From assembly GCA_964526475.1 (NCBI GenBank), contig CAZGKF010000008.1, positions 22,050 to 86,049 on the forward strand: DNA of 64,000 nt, in the 5' to 3' direction. The notes beneath the pieces are model-generated. The model made no database searches and had not been told where the DNA came from. It saw nothing but the letters and a program-made list of their open reading frames with translations. This DNA is from CAYVTV01 sp964526475 (GTDB lineage Bacteria > Bacteroidota > Bacteroidia > Bacteroidales > GCA-2748055). Numbering within the stretch: position 1 is the first letter of the stretch; each line of letters opens with the position of its first letter. A program made the translations under genes and the position numbers. Below are positions 44,532-54,800 of the stretch, piece by piece.

Positions 44532-45851
44532 CTAATTTATTCTATGGTCTTCATGAAACCTTTTTAACCTGTATTCCAGATCGGGAAATTGTTTTCTATC
44601 TACCAGGGAAACGCATGCCCTCAGACCCTCTGTCCTTTCACTACCGGTAATATCAAGAGAAATTGCGCTAATACCATAAAAAATCAGCCTGTTTATAAGT
44701 TCCACTCCTGAAAAACCGGGGTAGCTGATAGTAAAATAAAATCCATCAGCAACCGGTATATCAATATCCATATCATATACAATCTTAAAACCATAGCGGG
44801 TAAATAATTCTTTCATTATTTTGGATTTTTCACCGTATTCCTTCACTTCATCAACAAAATTAAACGAACCATCATTAACAGCTTTCAGGATTGCAGTCAA
44901 TCCATATTGTGCAGAATGGCAAGTTCCTGCACTTATCCCATATATCACCCCATATATCATTGCATCTCCAAATTTTGAGGAAGAGAAATATCTTAGCAGA
45001 TCAGGATAATTCCTGTTAAAAAGTTTGTCTCCGACAACCATCATTCCCACTCTTTGTCCTGCATAACTGAAAGATTTTGAACTTGATATCAGCAGAACAT
45101 AATTATCTGTGTACTTTGCAACGGTAGGTTGAAATGGAGGCAGACCGGGTTTGGAATAATCTTTTCTGAAATCCATGCCGAAATAAGCAAGATCTTCAAT
45201 AACAATTATTTCATACTTATCAGCCAGTTCCCCAATAATTGCAAGCTCCTCTTCTGTAAAACAAATCCAGGAAGGGTTATTGGGATTGGAATAAAGAATA
45301 GTGGATATCTTTCCTGATAAAAGGTATGACTCCAGTTTTTCTTTCAGTTTTGGTCCACGGAAATTATATACGTCAAAGGATTCATAATCCTGTCCAAGCA
45401 CCTTGCATTGCTGTTTCTGCACAGGAAATCCGGGATCAATGAACAAAGTCCCCAGCTTATTTATGTCTGTCCTGTTTGCAACCATAAAACAGGCCAGCCC
45501 TCCCATCAAGGAGCCCACAGTGGGAATACATCCGGCAGGGTTTACATTAATATTCAGAAACAATTTAACAAAACGGGATATTTCCTCCTTTAAAGGTTTA
45601 ATCCCTTCTATCATTGGATATTTTGATGCCACACCCCTGCGCAGTGCATCGATTTCTGCTTCAGTACCAATAGAAACCGGGTCAAGTCCGGGAACCCCCA
45701 TTTCCATTCTGATATACCTGAGTCCTGTTTCCTCCTCGATTTCATTTACCAGTTTAACAATCTCTCTTATAGACGCTTTACCGGGGTTAGTGATCCCGGT
45801 TTTGGACTTAAGTCTGTCAATGATTACCGGATTTATTATTGCATTCTTCAT
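44532..45851 (-). CDS. PLP-dependent class I/II aminotransferase
   Basis: A 439-aa fold-type I enzyme. Landmarks include YPMIEGIKPLKEEISRFV, SNPNNPSWICFTEEEL, VIEDLAYFGMDFR (Asp-Tyr pair) and the PLP lysine in SSSKSFSYAGQRVGM (about 265). It resembles aspartate/aromatic-type aminotransferases but has a longer N-terminal arm. It is read in the same direction as korDABC with a 168-base gap. It may supply or use the 2-oxoacid handled by Kor; the substrate is not determined. Confidence 0.88.
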   Translation of the reverse strand: MKNAIINPVIIDRLKSKTGITNPGKASIREIVKLVNEIEEETGLRYIRMEMGVPGLDPVSIGTEAEIDALRRGVASKYPMIEGIKPLKEEISRFVKLFLNINVNPAGCIPTVGSLMGGLACFMVANRTDINKLGTLFIDPGFPVQKQQCKVLGQDYESFDVYNFRGPKLKEKLESYLLSGKISTILYSNPNNPSWICFTEEELAIIGELADKYEIIVIEDLAYFGMDFRKDYSKPGLPPFQPTVAKYTDNYVLLISSSKSFSYAGQRVGMMVVGDKLFNRNYPDLLRYFSSSKFGDAMIYGVIYGISAGTCHSAQYGLTAILKAVNDGSFNFVDEVKEYGEKSKIMKELFTRYGFKIVYDMDIDIPVADGFYFTISYPGFSGVELINRLIFYGISAISLDITGSERTEGLRACVSLVDRKQFPDLEYRLKRFHEDHRIN

Positions 45852-46063
45852 ATTAACTGAAAAACTTCGTTTTTTTAAGGCATATTATATTTATCAAAGC
45901 GGAAAGATCAACATTGATAACAACTCCTACCATTACAAAAAAACTTATTCTCATTTTAATAATTAATTAAGGTGATAATATACATATTTACACTATAATA
46001 TTCGCATGGGTGTAAATAAAGTATTATATTTCCAGAGTAATTATAATTATTACTCCAATAAAA

Positions 46064-46387
46064 ACAGAATTTAAAAGCATTTTTAAGTTACCTGAAAGGC
46101 TCCAGGATGAACAAATATGCATTGAACACTTAGAAACTTAACTTTGGAATGGAAATGTAATACCTCCATTCGGTAAAGATTCAGTTGTTTATAATTGTAA
46201 AAGTAATAAATATAAGTGTAAAAATACAGGGAATTATTTTAATGTAAAGACCAGTACTACATTTGAGGATACAAAAATTCCATTAAGAAAATGGTTTATG
46301 GTTTTGTTTATTTTCTCAACTCGCAAAAAGGGTATTTTATCATATCAACTCCTAAAGGATATTAGTACAACACAATAAACTGCCTTT
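46064..46387 (+). pseudogene. Relic of an IS1595-family transposase
   Basis: Conceptual translation from 46064 gives FKSIFKLPERLQDEQICIEH, then after one TAA, LWNGNVIPPFG, then YNCKSNKYKCKNTGNYFNVK and FEDTKIPLRKWFMVLF, ending KGILSYQLLKDISTTQ and another TAA. This is the N-terminal zinc-ribbon part and the start of the transposase of the IS1595 family, whose DDE-like catalytic domain is missing. It lies in the gap between the divergent aminotransferase and ligase genes. Confidence 0.75.
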
Positions 46388-46460
46388 TAGAAGGGGGTCG
46401 GGGGATAAAACAGTTGTGAACAGAATTTTTTACTTTTCAGAGTGGACTCATTTTTAATAC
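46388..46460. repeat. Dispersed repeat R2, copy 2
   Basis: GGGGGTCGGGGGAT followed by a GAATTTTTTACTTTTCAGAG-tGGACTCAT segment that matches 9735-9762 closely. Confidence 0.5.
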
Positions 46461-46487
46461 TAATCAAATAAATCAATAACAAGTGTA

Positions 46488-46495
46488 AATTTGTA
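46488..46495 (+). promoter_or_regulatory. Candidate Bacteroidota -7 box for the acyl-CoA ligase
   Basis: TAAATTTG, matching TAnnTTTG, ends 23 bases before the ATG at 46519. Confidence 0.4.
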
Positions 46496-46518
46496 TATTA
46501 TTACCTAAATACATACTG

Positions 46519-48429
46519 ATGAAAACATTAAACTACTTCTTTGAAGAATTTGCAGAAAAATATTCCATGAATCCGATGATGTATGAGAAACGAACAGGGA
46601 AATTTGAACCAGCAAGTTATAAAGAAATACGGGAACAGGTTCATCAATTTTCCTGTGGTCTGCTTTCCCTTGGAATAAAAAAGGGAGACCGTGTTTCCCT
46701 GGTCTCTGAGGGAAGAAATGCATGGGTCGTAAGTGAACTTGGCATATTATACACCGGAGCTATTAATGTACCTCTTTCGGTAAAACTCATGGACAGCACT
46801 GATCTTAAATTCCGGATTCTTCACTCAGAGTCGCGCTTTGTTATTATTTCCGGAGGTCAGGCCAGAAAAATTGAAGGGATAAAAAACGAATTGAAGACAG
46901 TTGAGAAGTTTATTTATCTCGATCCTAAAGATAAATATGATCCAAGAGAGATCTTTTTTGGTGATGTTCTGGAAATGGGAAAAGAATATCTTGCAGCAAA
47001 TCATGATGAATTCGAAAAAATCTGGCAATCTGTTGAGCCTGATGATGTGGCAAATATCTGTTATACCTCCGGCACAACTGCCGATCCGAAGGGTATAATG
47101 CTAAGCCACAGGAACTACACTTCCAACGTGGAACAGGGACTCTCCCTTATGAATATCCCTCCCTGGTACACCACACTTCTCATCCTACCCTGGGATCATT
47201 CTTTTGCCCATACAGCAGGTATTTATGCTGTAATTGCATCCGGAGCCAGCATGGCATCGGTACAAACAGGCGGAAATCCAATGGAAACACTTAAAAACAT
47301 TCCTGTCAACATTAAGGAAATCAGGCCCCATTTCCTTTTAAGTGTTCCAGCTCTTGCGAAAAATTTCCGGAAAAATATTGAAAAAGGAATACGTGAAAAA
47401 GGGGCACTGATTGAAAAACTTTTCATCCATGCACTCCGGGTAGCATATTTGTATAATGGTCTTGGTTTTGACAGGGGAAAAGGATGGAGAATTATTCTGA
47501 AGCCTTACCTGAAATTATTTGATGCTGTTCTTTTTAAAAAGATCCGACAGGGTTTCGGGGGAAATCTCAGATTTTTTATCGGTGGCGGAGCACTTCTCGA
47601 TATTGAATTACAAAGGTTTTTCTATGCCATAGGAATTCCAATGTTCCAGGGTTATGGTTTATCTGAAGCATCACCAATAATTAGTTCAAACGCAGAACAC
47701 CGGCATAAACTGGGCTCATCAGGTTTCCTGGTTAAAAACATCGATATAAAGATATGTGATGAAGACAGTAATGATCTGCCCCTTAATTCAAAAGGAGAAA
47801 TAGTAGTAAAGGGCGAAAACATTATGCCTGGTTACTGGAGAAATGAGCAGGCTACCAGTGATGCCCTGAAAGATGGGTGGTTGTACACAGGAGATATGGG
47901 ATACCTTGATAAAGATGGTTTCTTATATGTCCTCGGCCGTTTTAAGAGTCTTCTCATTTCCGATGACGGAGAGAAGTATAGTCCTGAAGGGATAGAGGAA
48001 GCTTTTACCGAACAATCAAAATTCATTGACCAGGTTATGCTTTTCAATAATCAGAAACCATACACTGTGGTACTTCTTCACCCGAATAAAGAGGCTCTGA
48101 AAAAATTTCTTAAAGAAAATGGTTACGATCCTGCTACTGAACAAGGTAAAGCGGAGGCTCTTGAGTTTCTGGAAAGAGAACTCCTCGATTACCGCACAGG
48201 AGGTAAATACGGGGAGATGTTCCCGCAACGCTGGCTCCCTGCAGCCATAGGGATTATTCCGGAACCTTTTACTGAAGAAAACCGTATGATGAATTCCACA
48301 ATGAAAATGGTAAGAGGAGTTATAACAGAAAATTATGAGGAGCTTCTCGATTATCTTTATAAACCGGAAGCTAAGAATGTAACAAATGAGAGAAATCTGA
48401 AGGAAATAGGCAAGCTGTTGGGAAACTGA
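46519..48429 (+). CDS. AMP-dependent acyl-CoA synthetase (long-chain fatty acid type)
   Basis: A 636-aa adenylate-forming enzyme that activates a fatty acid to acyl-CoA. Motifs: ICYTSGTTADPKGIMLSH (P-loop, about 177-194), FQGYGLSEASPIIS (about 378), YTGDMGYLDKDGFLYVLGR (about 456-474) and a C-terminal catalytic lysine region NSTMKMVRGVITENY. Length and layout are those of Bacteroidota long-chain ligases. 33 bases separate it from the sensor-phosphatase gene. Confidence 0.92.
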   Translation: MKTLNYFFEEFAEKYSMNPMMYEKRTGKFEPASYKEIREQVHQFSCGLLSLGIKKGDRVSLVSEGRNAWVVSELGILYTGAINVPLSVKLMDSTDLKFRILHSESRFVIISGGQARKIEGIKNELKTVEKFIYLDPKDKYDPREIFFGDVLEMGKEYLAANHDEFEKIWQSVEPDDVANICYTSGTTADPKGIMLSHRNYTSNVEQGLSLMNIPPWYTTLLILPWDHSFAHTAGIYAVIASGASMASVQTGGNPMETLKNIPVNIKEIRPHFLLSVPALAKNFRKNIEKGIREKGALIEKLFIHALRVAYLYNGLGFDRGKGWRIILKPYLKLFDAVLFKKIRQGFGGNLRFFIGGGALLDIELQRFFYAIGIPMFQGYGLSEASPIISSNAEHRHKLGSSGFLVKNIDIKICDEDSNDLPLNSKGEIVVKGENIMPGYWRNEQATSDALKDGWLYTGDMGYLDKDGFLYVLGRFKSLLISDDGEKYSPEGIEEAFTEQSKFIDQVMLFNNQKPYTVVLLHPNKEALKKFLKENGYDPATEQGKAEALEFLERELLDYRTGGKYGEMFPQRWLPAAIGIIPEPFTEENRMMNSTMKMVRGVITENYEELLDYLYKPEAKNVTNERNLKEIGKLLGN

Positions 48430-48462
48430 TAATATATTTTTTTTGGATGATAAAAAAATAAT

Positions 48463-51400
48463 GTGACCGTGAAAAAAACTATCCATCATATGATGTTTTT
48501 TTTTCTGATTATTTTTTTGCTTGTTTCATTCCGGATAAGCGCTCAGAAAGGTTATCCCTTCATTTCTCATTTCTCCTTTAATGAAGTAATTGATTACGAT
48601 AACTACGATATTACAGAAGACAATCACAACAATATTCTTACTGCCAACCGTAAAGGGATACTCGTTTTCGATTCAAGAAACTGGGAATTAATACCAGTGG
48701 ATGGATTCCCTGTAATAATCAAAAATGACCCTGTATCAGAACTGGTGTTTGCAGGTACACGTCAAGGGTTTGGATTTGTCTCCCGAAATGAAAAAGGGCA
48801 ATATACCTATCGTAATATCTGTAACAGGGATTCATCCTTCGAAACTGAAAATATTTTTATCGCAAAAGACAAGGTCTTCTTTACCGGAAAAAATGAAATC
48901 AGGTTTACCTCAAGGCATGATCCCGGTGCCCTGAAATCATGGAAATTTACAGAAAATAATGAGCTGCAGGGAGTTGTTATCCATAACAATGAGCTCTTCT
49001 TCCTGCTTGAAAAAACTGGTTTATTTAAAACTGATGCAGATACATTTAAACTTGTAAGGGGAGATCCCTACATACGACAGTTTATTGTTTTATATTCCTC
49101 ATGCTTCGACAGTTCTCATACAGTAATTGCCTCAGCAGATAACAAAGTATTTCTGTTTGATGGAGATGGATTTAAAGAAATTTATCTCGAAGACTCCGTA
49201 TATCTTAAAGAAAGCTTATTAACAGGGGTGCTGGCTCTTCCGGATGAAAAGATTGCGCTATCAACTCTTATGGGAGGATGTATTATTGCTGACAGTAAAA
49301 CCGGAAAAACCGAATACATTATTAACAGTCGCACAGGACTACCGGATGATGAAATATTTGCTATGAATCTTGACCGGAACAAAGGCTTATGGTTGTGTCA
49401 CGCAAAAGGATTGTCAAGGATTGACCCGGGACTTCCTATTGCTGGATACTCCTGTTATCCAGGACTGGAAGGAGACCTTCTGTCAGCTGCATGGTTTAAC
49501 AATAGCCTTTTTGTCGGCACAACAGAAGGCCTTTACCGCTTAACTGAAAAACGAGAGTACTCAGAAAAAATTATTACGATTAAAAGCCCGTTAAAAAAAA
49601 TCCCTTCAATCTCAGAAGATGATAATCAGGTGGATATTAAAGAAGAAATATCTACAACCGATCCGGAAGATATCAAAAGATTAAAATTTAAAGAAAGACT
49701 ATCTGCACAGAGAAGTCAATCGGTTTTAAAAATTATTGGAAACATTTTACAAAAGAAGGAAGACGCACCAGAAGTACTGCCTCCTGAACATCCCATTCCC
49801 GTTCTTATCCAACAGGAGGAGGAAATAAAAAAGAAAAGAATTTATTCGCTCCAATCTATATCACACAACTATACCAAAATTGATCTTATCAGAGGTAAAT
49901 GCAAAGAACTGGTGGTGATAGATGGTCATCTGCTTGCATCAACAAACAATGGGCTTTTTGAGATAAAAGGGAATAAAGCTAAAGTTCTTATCCCTGGTGA
50001 ATATATTACCTTCCTTGAACGAAGTGAAGACAGCAAGGTCATTTATGCTGGAATCACCAATGGAGCAAAAGCAATCAGACCCTCCGGCTCCGAATGGATT
50101 ACTATTGCCGATTTTAGTAATGCCGGCTTCACTATTTATTCAGTTGCAAGATCATCCGATTCTGTCTGGTATTTAGGAAGCGATAATTCGGTTTGGATCA
50201 CAAAAACCGGTAAAGAAAACAGTTTCAGGGAAATGAAACAATTCCATCTGGATTTGGAATACTCAGATCCTGTCAGGCTTAAAAAAATAAACGATACTAT
50301 TTATTTATTCCTTTCTTCAGCCGTACTGCAAATGAAAGATACTATCATAGAAAAGATAAGAAGTTTTCCTGATCTGAATTCTATTCCCCGCTACTATCTA
50401 AACAACAACACAGTATGGATAAGAAGTAAATTCAAGTGGGAAAATTTCGGAAGTCATGATAAATTGGATTATAACGGATTACCTGGCATTTTCAATAATG
50501 TTCAATATCTCTTTACGAATGAACAAAATGAGGTTTGGCTGATAAATAATAACAGGGAATTATATAAGATAAATCCTGATAAATTCAATCCTGTTAGCCA
50601 TGACTTCAATGTTTACATTTCTATGATCAGCGGAGATAATAAACATTTCCCCCTTGTTTTCCCCGAAATTGATCATAATAAACGTTCGCTAAAAATCACT
50701 TTTGCCGCACCCTGGTATATTTCTCCAGCTACCACAGAATACAGATATTATATCGAAGGACTTAACAAAACATGGGGTAACTGGACATATTCCCAGCTTG
50801 TGGAATATCCTGTACTGCCTTCCGGAAAATTCACATTATTTGTTCAGGCCAGGAATTCCATAGGTGATATAAGCAGGGAAGCAAGCCTTGGTTTTATTAT
50901 AAAACCTCCATTCTGGGAAACTACATGGTTTTTTGTTTTATCAGGACTTATAATTATTTCGTTATTTTTCCTGATCATGCAGATACGACACAGCAGCCTT
51001 CTACGTGCTAAACGTATATTGGAGGAGAGAGTAAGAGAAAGGACTCAGGAGATTGAAAGACAAAAGAATGAAATTACCGAGCAAAAAAAAGAGATAACCG
51101 ATAGTATTAATTATGCAAAACAGATCCAAAGTGCTGTACTCCCCTCAGAAAAAGTTCTGTTAAAAAATATGCCTGATCATTTCGCCCTTTTTCTTCCACG
51201 GGACATAGTAAGCGGCGATTTTTACTGGTACACATCTGCCGGTGATATTACTGTAATTGCAGTTGCCGACTGCACCGGACACGGTGTTCCCGGGGCATTT
51301 ATGAGCATGCTCGGGATATCTTTCCTTAACGAGATTGTGCCAAAGAGTAAAATGAATAATGCTGCTGAAATATTGAATCTGCTAAGAAATTATGTTAATG

Positions 51401-51840
51401 AGACCTTGTCAAGTTCAGGAGAGCAGGAACACTCAAGAGACGGAATGGACATTGCACTTTGTATCATCAACAGGAAAAAATCAACCATGGATTTCGCAGG
51501 GGCATTTAATTCTCTGATTATGTTCAGAGATAACGAACTTTTTGAAATAAAAGCCGACAAAATGCCTATCGGCAGATACGAGAAAAACGATCCGTTCACA
51601 AATCATCACATCAAAATAAACGCATCGGATGTTTTCTATATATTTTCTGATGGATTTATCGACCAGTTCGGAGGTGAACATGGCAAGAAATTTCTTTCCC
51701 GGCCTTTTAAAAACCTTCTTCATTCAATACATTCTCTGCCAATGCAAAAGCAAAAGAGCAGGTTGGCTGCAGAATTTGAAAACTGGAAAGGGCAATTGAA
51801 TCAGGTAGATGATGTAATGATCATTGGATTCAGGATATAA
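48463..51840 (+). CDS. Propeller-sensor SpoIIE-type protein phosphatase
   Basis: A 1125-aa membrane protein. Order: signal/anchor (about 10-28), two-component-type regulator propeller repeats (about 30-710, e.g. RTGLPDDEIFAMNLDRNKGLWLC), Y_Y_Y domain (about 745-815, YRYYIEGLNKTWGNWT), one membrane helix (about 825-845), a charged coiled coil (about 850-885) and a PP2C-like SpoIIE domain (about 890-1125). Metal-site motifs RDIVSGDFYWY, ADCTGHGVPGAFMSMLG, FSDGFIDQFGG and DDVMIIGF are intact. It senses an extracellular or periplasmic signal and probably dephosphorylates an anti-sigma antagonist. No such partner is adjacent. An unusual basic/acidic linker lies inside the propeller at about 370-460. 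Start is GTG at 48463 or 48469, or ATG at 48490. Confidence 0.88.
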   Translation: MTVKKTIHHMMFFFLIIFLLVSFRISAQKGYPFISHFSFNEVIDYDNYDITEDNHNNILTANRKGILVFDSRNWELIPVDGFPVIIKNDPVSELVFAGTRQGFGFVSRNEKGQYTYRNICNRDSSFETENIFIAKDKVFFTGKNEIRFTSRHDPGALKSWKFTENNELQGVVIHNNELFFLLEKTGLFKTDADTFKLVRGDPYIRQFIVLYSSCFDSSHTVIASADNKVFLFDGDGFKEIYLEDSVYLKESLLTGVLALPDEKIALSTLMGGCIIADSKTGKTEYIINSRTGLPDDEIFAMNLDRNKGLWLCHAKGLSRIDPGLPIAGYSCYPGLEGDLLSAAWFNNSLFVGTTEGLYRLTEKREYSEKIITIKSPLKKIPSISEDDNQVDIKEEISTTDPEDIKRLKFKERLSAQRSQSVLKIIGNILQKKEDAPEVLPPEHPIPVLIQQEEEIKKKRIYSLQSISHNYTKIDLIRGKCKELVVIDGHLLASTNNGLFEIKGNKAKVLIPGEYITFLERSEDSKVIYAGITNGAKAIRPSGSEWITIADFSNAGFTIYSVARSSDSVWYLGSDNSVWITKTGKENSFREMKQFHLDLEYSDPVRLKKINDTIYLFLSSAVLQMKDTIIEKIRSFPDLNSIPRYYLNNNTVWIRSKFKWENFGSHDKLDYNGLPGIFNNVQYLFTNEQNEVWLINNNRELYKINPDKFNPVSHDFNVYISMISGDNKHFPLVFPEIDHNKRSLKITFAAPWYISPATTEYRYYIEGLNKTWGNWTYSQLVEYPVLPSGKFTLFVQARNSIGDISREASLGFIIKPPFWETTWFFVLSGLIIISLFFLIMQIRHSSLLRAKRILEERVRERTQEIERQKNEITEQKKEITDSINYAKQIQSAVLPSEKVLLKNMPDHFALFLPRDIVSGDFYWYTSAGDITVIAVADCTGHGVPGAFMSMLGISFLNEIVPKSKMNNAAEILNLLRNYVNETLSSSGEQEHSRDGMDIALCIINRKKSTMDFAGAFNSLIMFRDNELFEIKADKMPIGRYEKNDPFTNHHIKINASDVFYIFSDGFIDQFGGEHGKKFLSRPFKNLLHSIHSLPMQKQKSRLAAEFENWKGQLNQVDDVMIIGFRI

Positions 51841-51898
51841 TTCGATTATCATTATACTTTGCCGGAATATATTTTATGGGTACTTTTGCGCTTTGAAT

Positions 51899-54800
51899 AT
51901 GTCCCGCACCAGATTACTATATAAGATGCTTTCCAGCCGTGTCCTTGTTCTGGACGGGGCGATAGGGACCATGATACAATCTTATGATCTGTCGGAATCA
52001 GATTTCAGAGGAGAACGTTTCAGGGATTTCTCATATAACCTCCTGGGTAATAATGATCTTCTGAATTTAACCAGGCCTGATATAATTGAAAACATTCATT
52101 ATCAGTTTCTTCAGGCAGGGGCAGATATCATTGAAACCAACACCTTTAACGCAAACCGTATTTCGCAGGCCGATTATCATCTTGAAAAACTGGCTTATGA
52201 AATAAATCTTTCCGGAGCAAGGATTGCCACCAGGGCAGCTGAACGATTTTCACAAGAGAAGCCTGATGAGCCAAAGTTTGTGGCCGGAGCAATAGGGCCT
52301 ACCAATAAAACAGCATCCATGTCACCCGATGTTAACGACCCCGGTTTCAGATCTGTTTCTTTCGACCAACTCAAAGCTGCTTACGAAGAACAGGTGCTTG
52401 GGCTAATCGATGGCGGCGTTGATATTCTGTTACTTGAAACTGTTTTCGATACCCTGAATGCAAAAGCAGCTCTTTATGCTATCGAAAGTGTTAAAAAATT
52501 AAAAGAAACAGATATTCCTGTAATGATTTCAGGAACAATTACGGATGCCAGTGGCAGGACCTTATCAGGACAAACAATAGAAGCATTTATTAATTCATTA
52601 TCGCATTATAATCTTTTATCGATAGGACTTAATTGCTCACTTGGAGCAAAAGAAATGAGACCTTACCTGAATGAACTGGCGTCAAAAGCACCCTTTTATG
52701 TAAGTGCATATCCTAACGCAGGTCTTCCTAATCAGTTTGGGGAATACGATGAGAGTCCGGATGAAATGGGTCATCATATTAAAGAATTTTTAGATAAGGG
52801 GTATATTAATATTGTGGGAGGGTGTTGCGGGACCACACCTGAACATATTCGTAAGATAGCTGAATATACCAGGCAAAGCAATGTACGTAAGCCTCCTGAA
52901 CCTGAACATAAACTCCGGCTAAGTGGGCTGGAACCTTTAACAGTATATCCAGGCAGTAATTTTATTAATATTGGGGAACGTACAAATGTCAGTGGATCTG
53001 CAAAATTTGCCCGGCATATCAGAGAGAAGAAATACGAAGAAGCTTTATCCATTGCCAGGGAACAGATAGACGGGGGTGCTCAGATTATTGATATTTGTAT
53101 GGACGATGCCTTGCTCGATGCAGAGAAAGAAATGCAGATCTTTCTTAACCTGATAATGTCGGAACCGGAAATCTCAAAGGTGCCGGTTATGATCGACTCA
53201 TCGAAATGGAGCGTAATAGAAACCGGGCTTAAATGCATACAGGGGAAAGCTGTCGTTAACTCTGTCAGCCTGAAGGAAGGAGAAGAAACATTTATCAGGC
53301 AGGCCTCTGCCGTAAGGATGTACGGTGCCGCATTAATAGTTATGGCTTTTGATGAGAAAGGACAAGCCGATACATTTGAACGGAAAATTAATGTGTGTAA
53401 GAGAGCTTATAAAATCCTTACTGAAAAGGTTAAATTCCCTCCTGAAGATATCATCTTCGATCCCAACATTCTTACAATAGGAACAGGTATCGAAGAACAT
53501 AACAACTATGCACTGGATTTTCTTAATACCATTAAGTGGATCAAAGCGAATCTTCCCTTTGCAAAAGTAAGCGGAGGAATCAGTAACCTGTCCTTTTCCT
53601 TCAGAGGGAATAACGTTATACGTGAAGCTATCCACTCCGCCTTTCTTTATCATGCTGTTAAGGCAGGCCTTGACATGGGAATTGTTAATCCATCGATGCT
53701 GCAGGTATATGATGAAATACCGGAAGACTTGCTTAAACTTGTAGAAAATTTAATATTTAACAAATCTATTGATGCAACAGAAAAACTGACTGAATATGCA
53801 GGTAAAACAAGCAATGAACAAAAACCGGAAAAAGTAATTCTTGCATGGCGTGAAAGTTCTCTGGAAGACCGGCTTTCTCATTCCCTTCTAAAGGGAATTA
53901 CTGATTTCATTGAAACAGATACAAATGAAGCCCATAAAAAATACGGAAATGCATTGAAAGTCATTGAAGGCCCCCTGATGAACGGAATGGATCAGGTGGG
54001 AGAATTATTTGGAGAAGGAAAAATGTTTCTTCCACAGGTAGTAAAGAGCGCAAGAGTAATGAAAAAAGCTGTAGCAATTCTTCAACCATTTCTGGAGAAA
54101 GAAAAATTAAGTACAGATGTGAATACTTCAGCCGGGAGAATCCTATTGGCTACAGTAAAAGGTGATGTACACGATATAGGGAAAAATATTGTAGGTGTTG
54201 TTCTCGGGTGCAATAACTATGAAATTATTGATCTTGGGGTAATGGTACCGACAGAAAAGATCCTCGCCGCTGCTAAGGAAGAAGATGTCGATATCATAGG
54301 CTTGAGTGGACTTATAACACCTTCCCTCGAAGAAATGGTGTATGTGGCAAAAGAACTGGAGCGACAAAATTTTCAGGTTCCCTTACTAATTGGAGGTGCT
54401 ACTACTTCAAAAGTACATACAGCTGTTAAGATAGAAAGAAATTACAGCCAACCCGTGATACATGTTAAAGATGCCTCACGCAGCGTTTCCGTGGTTAGCA
54501 AATTAATAAATGCCGGGGAGAAAGATGCCTTCGTTAAAAGTATAAAAAAGGAATACGGGGATTTAAGGATCAGTTATGCAGGCGCAAGTGCCCGTAGTGA
54601 ATATATATCATTAACGGAAGCACGTGATAATCGTTTAAAAGTAAGGTGGGAAAAAATAAATATAGCTAAACCCTCCTTCCTTGGAATAAAACCATTGCCA
54701 GACTATTCTCTTGAAGAAATAAGAGAATATATCTCATGGACATTTTTCTTTCTGACCTGGGAATTAAGAGGTAAATACCCGGATATCCTGAAAGATCCGA

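Noticed and set aside
45403..45966. 187-codon plus-strand frame opposite the aminotransferase
   Set aside because: Low-complexity shadow of a well-supported PLP enzyme.
51824..51898. N-terminal extension of MetH
   Set aside because: Overlaps the previous gene's end and has no counterpart in MetH proteins.
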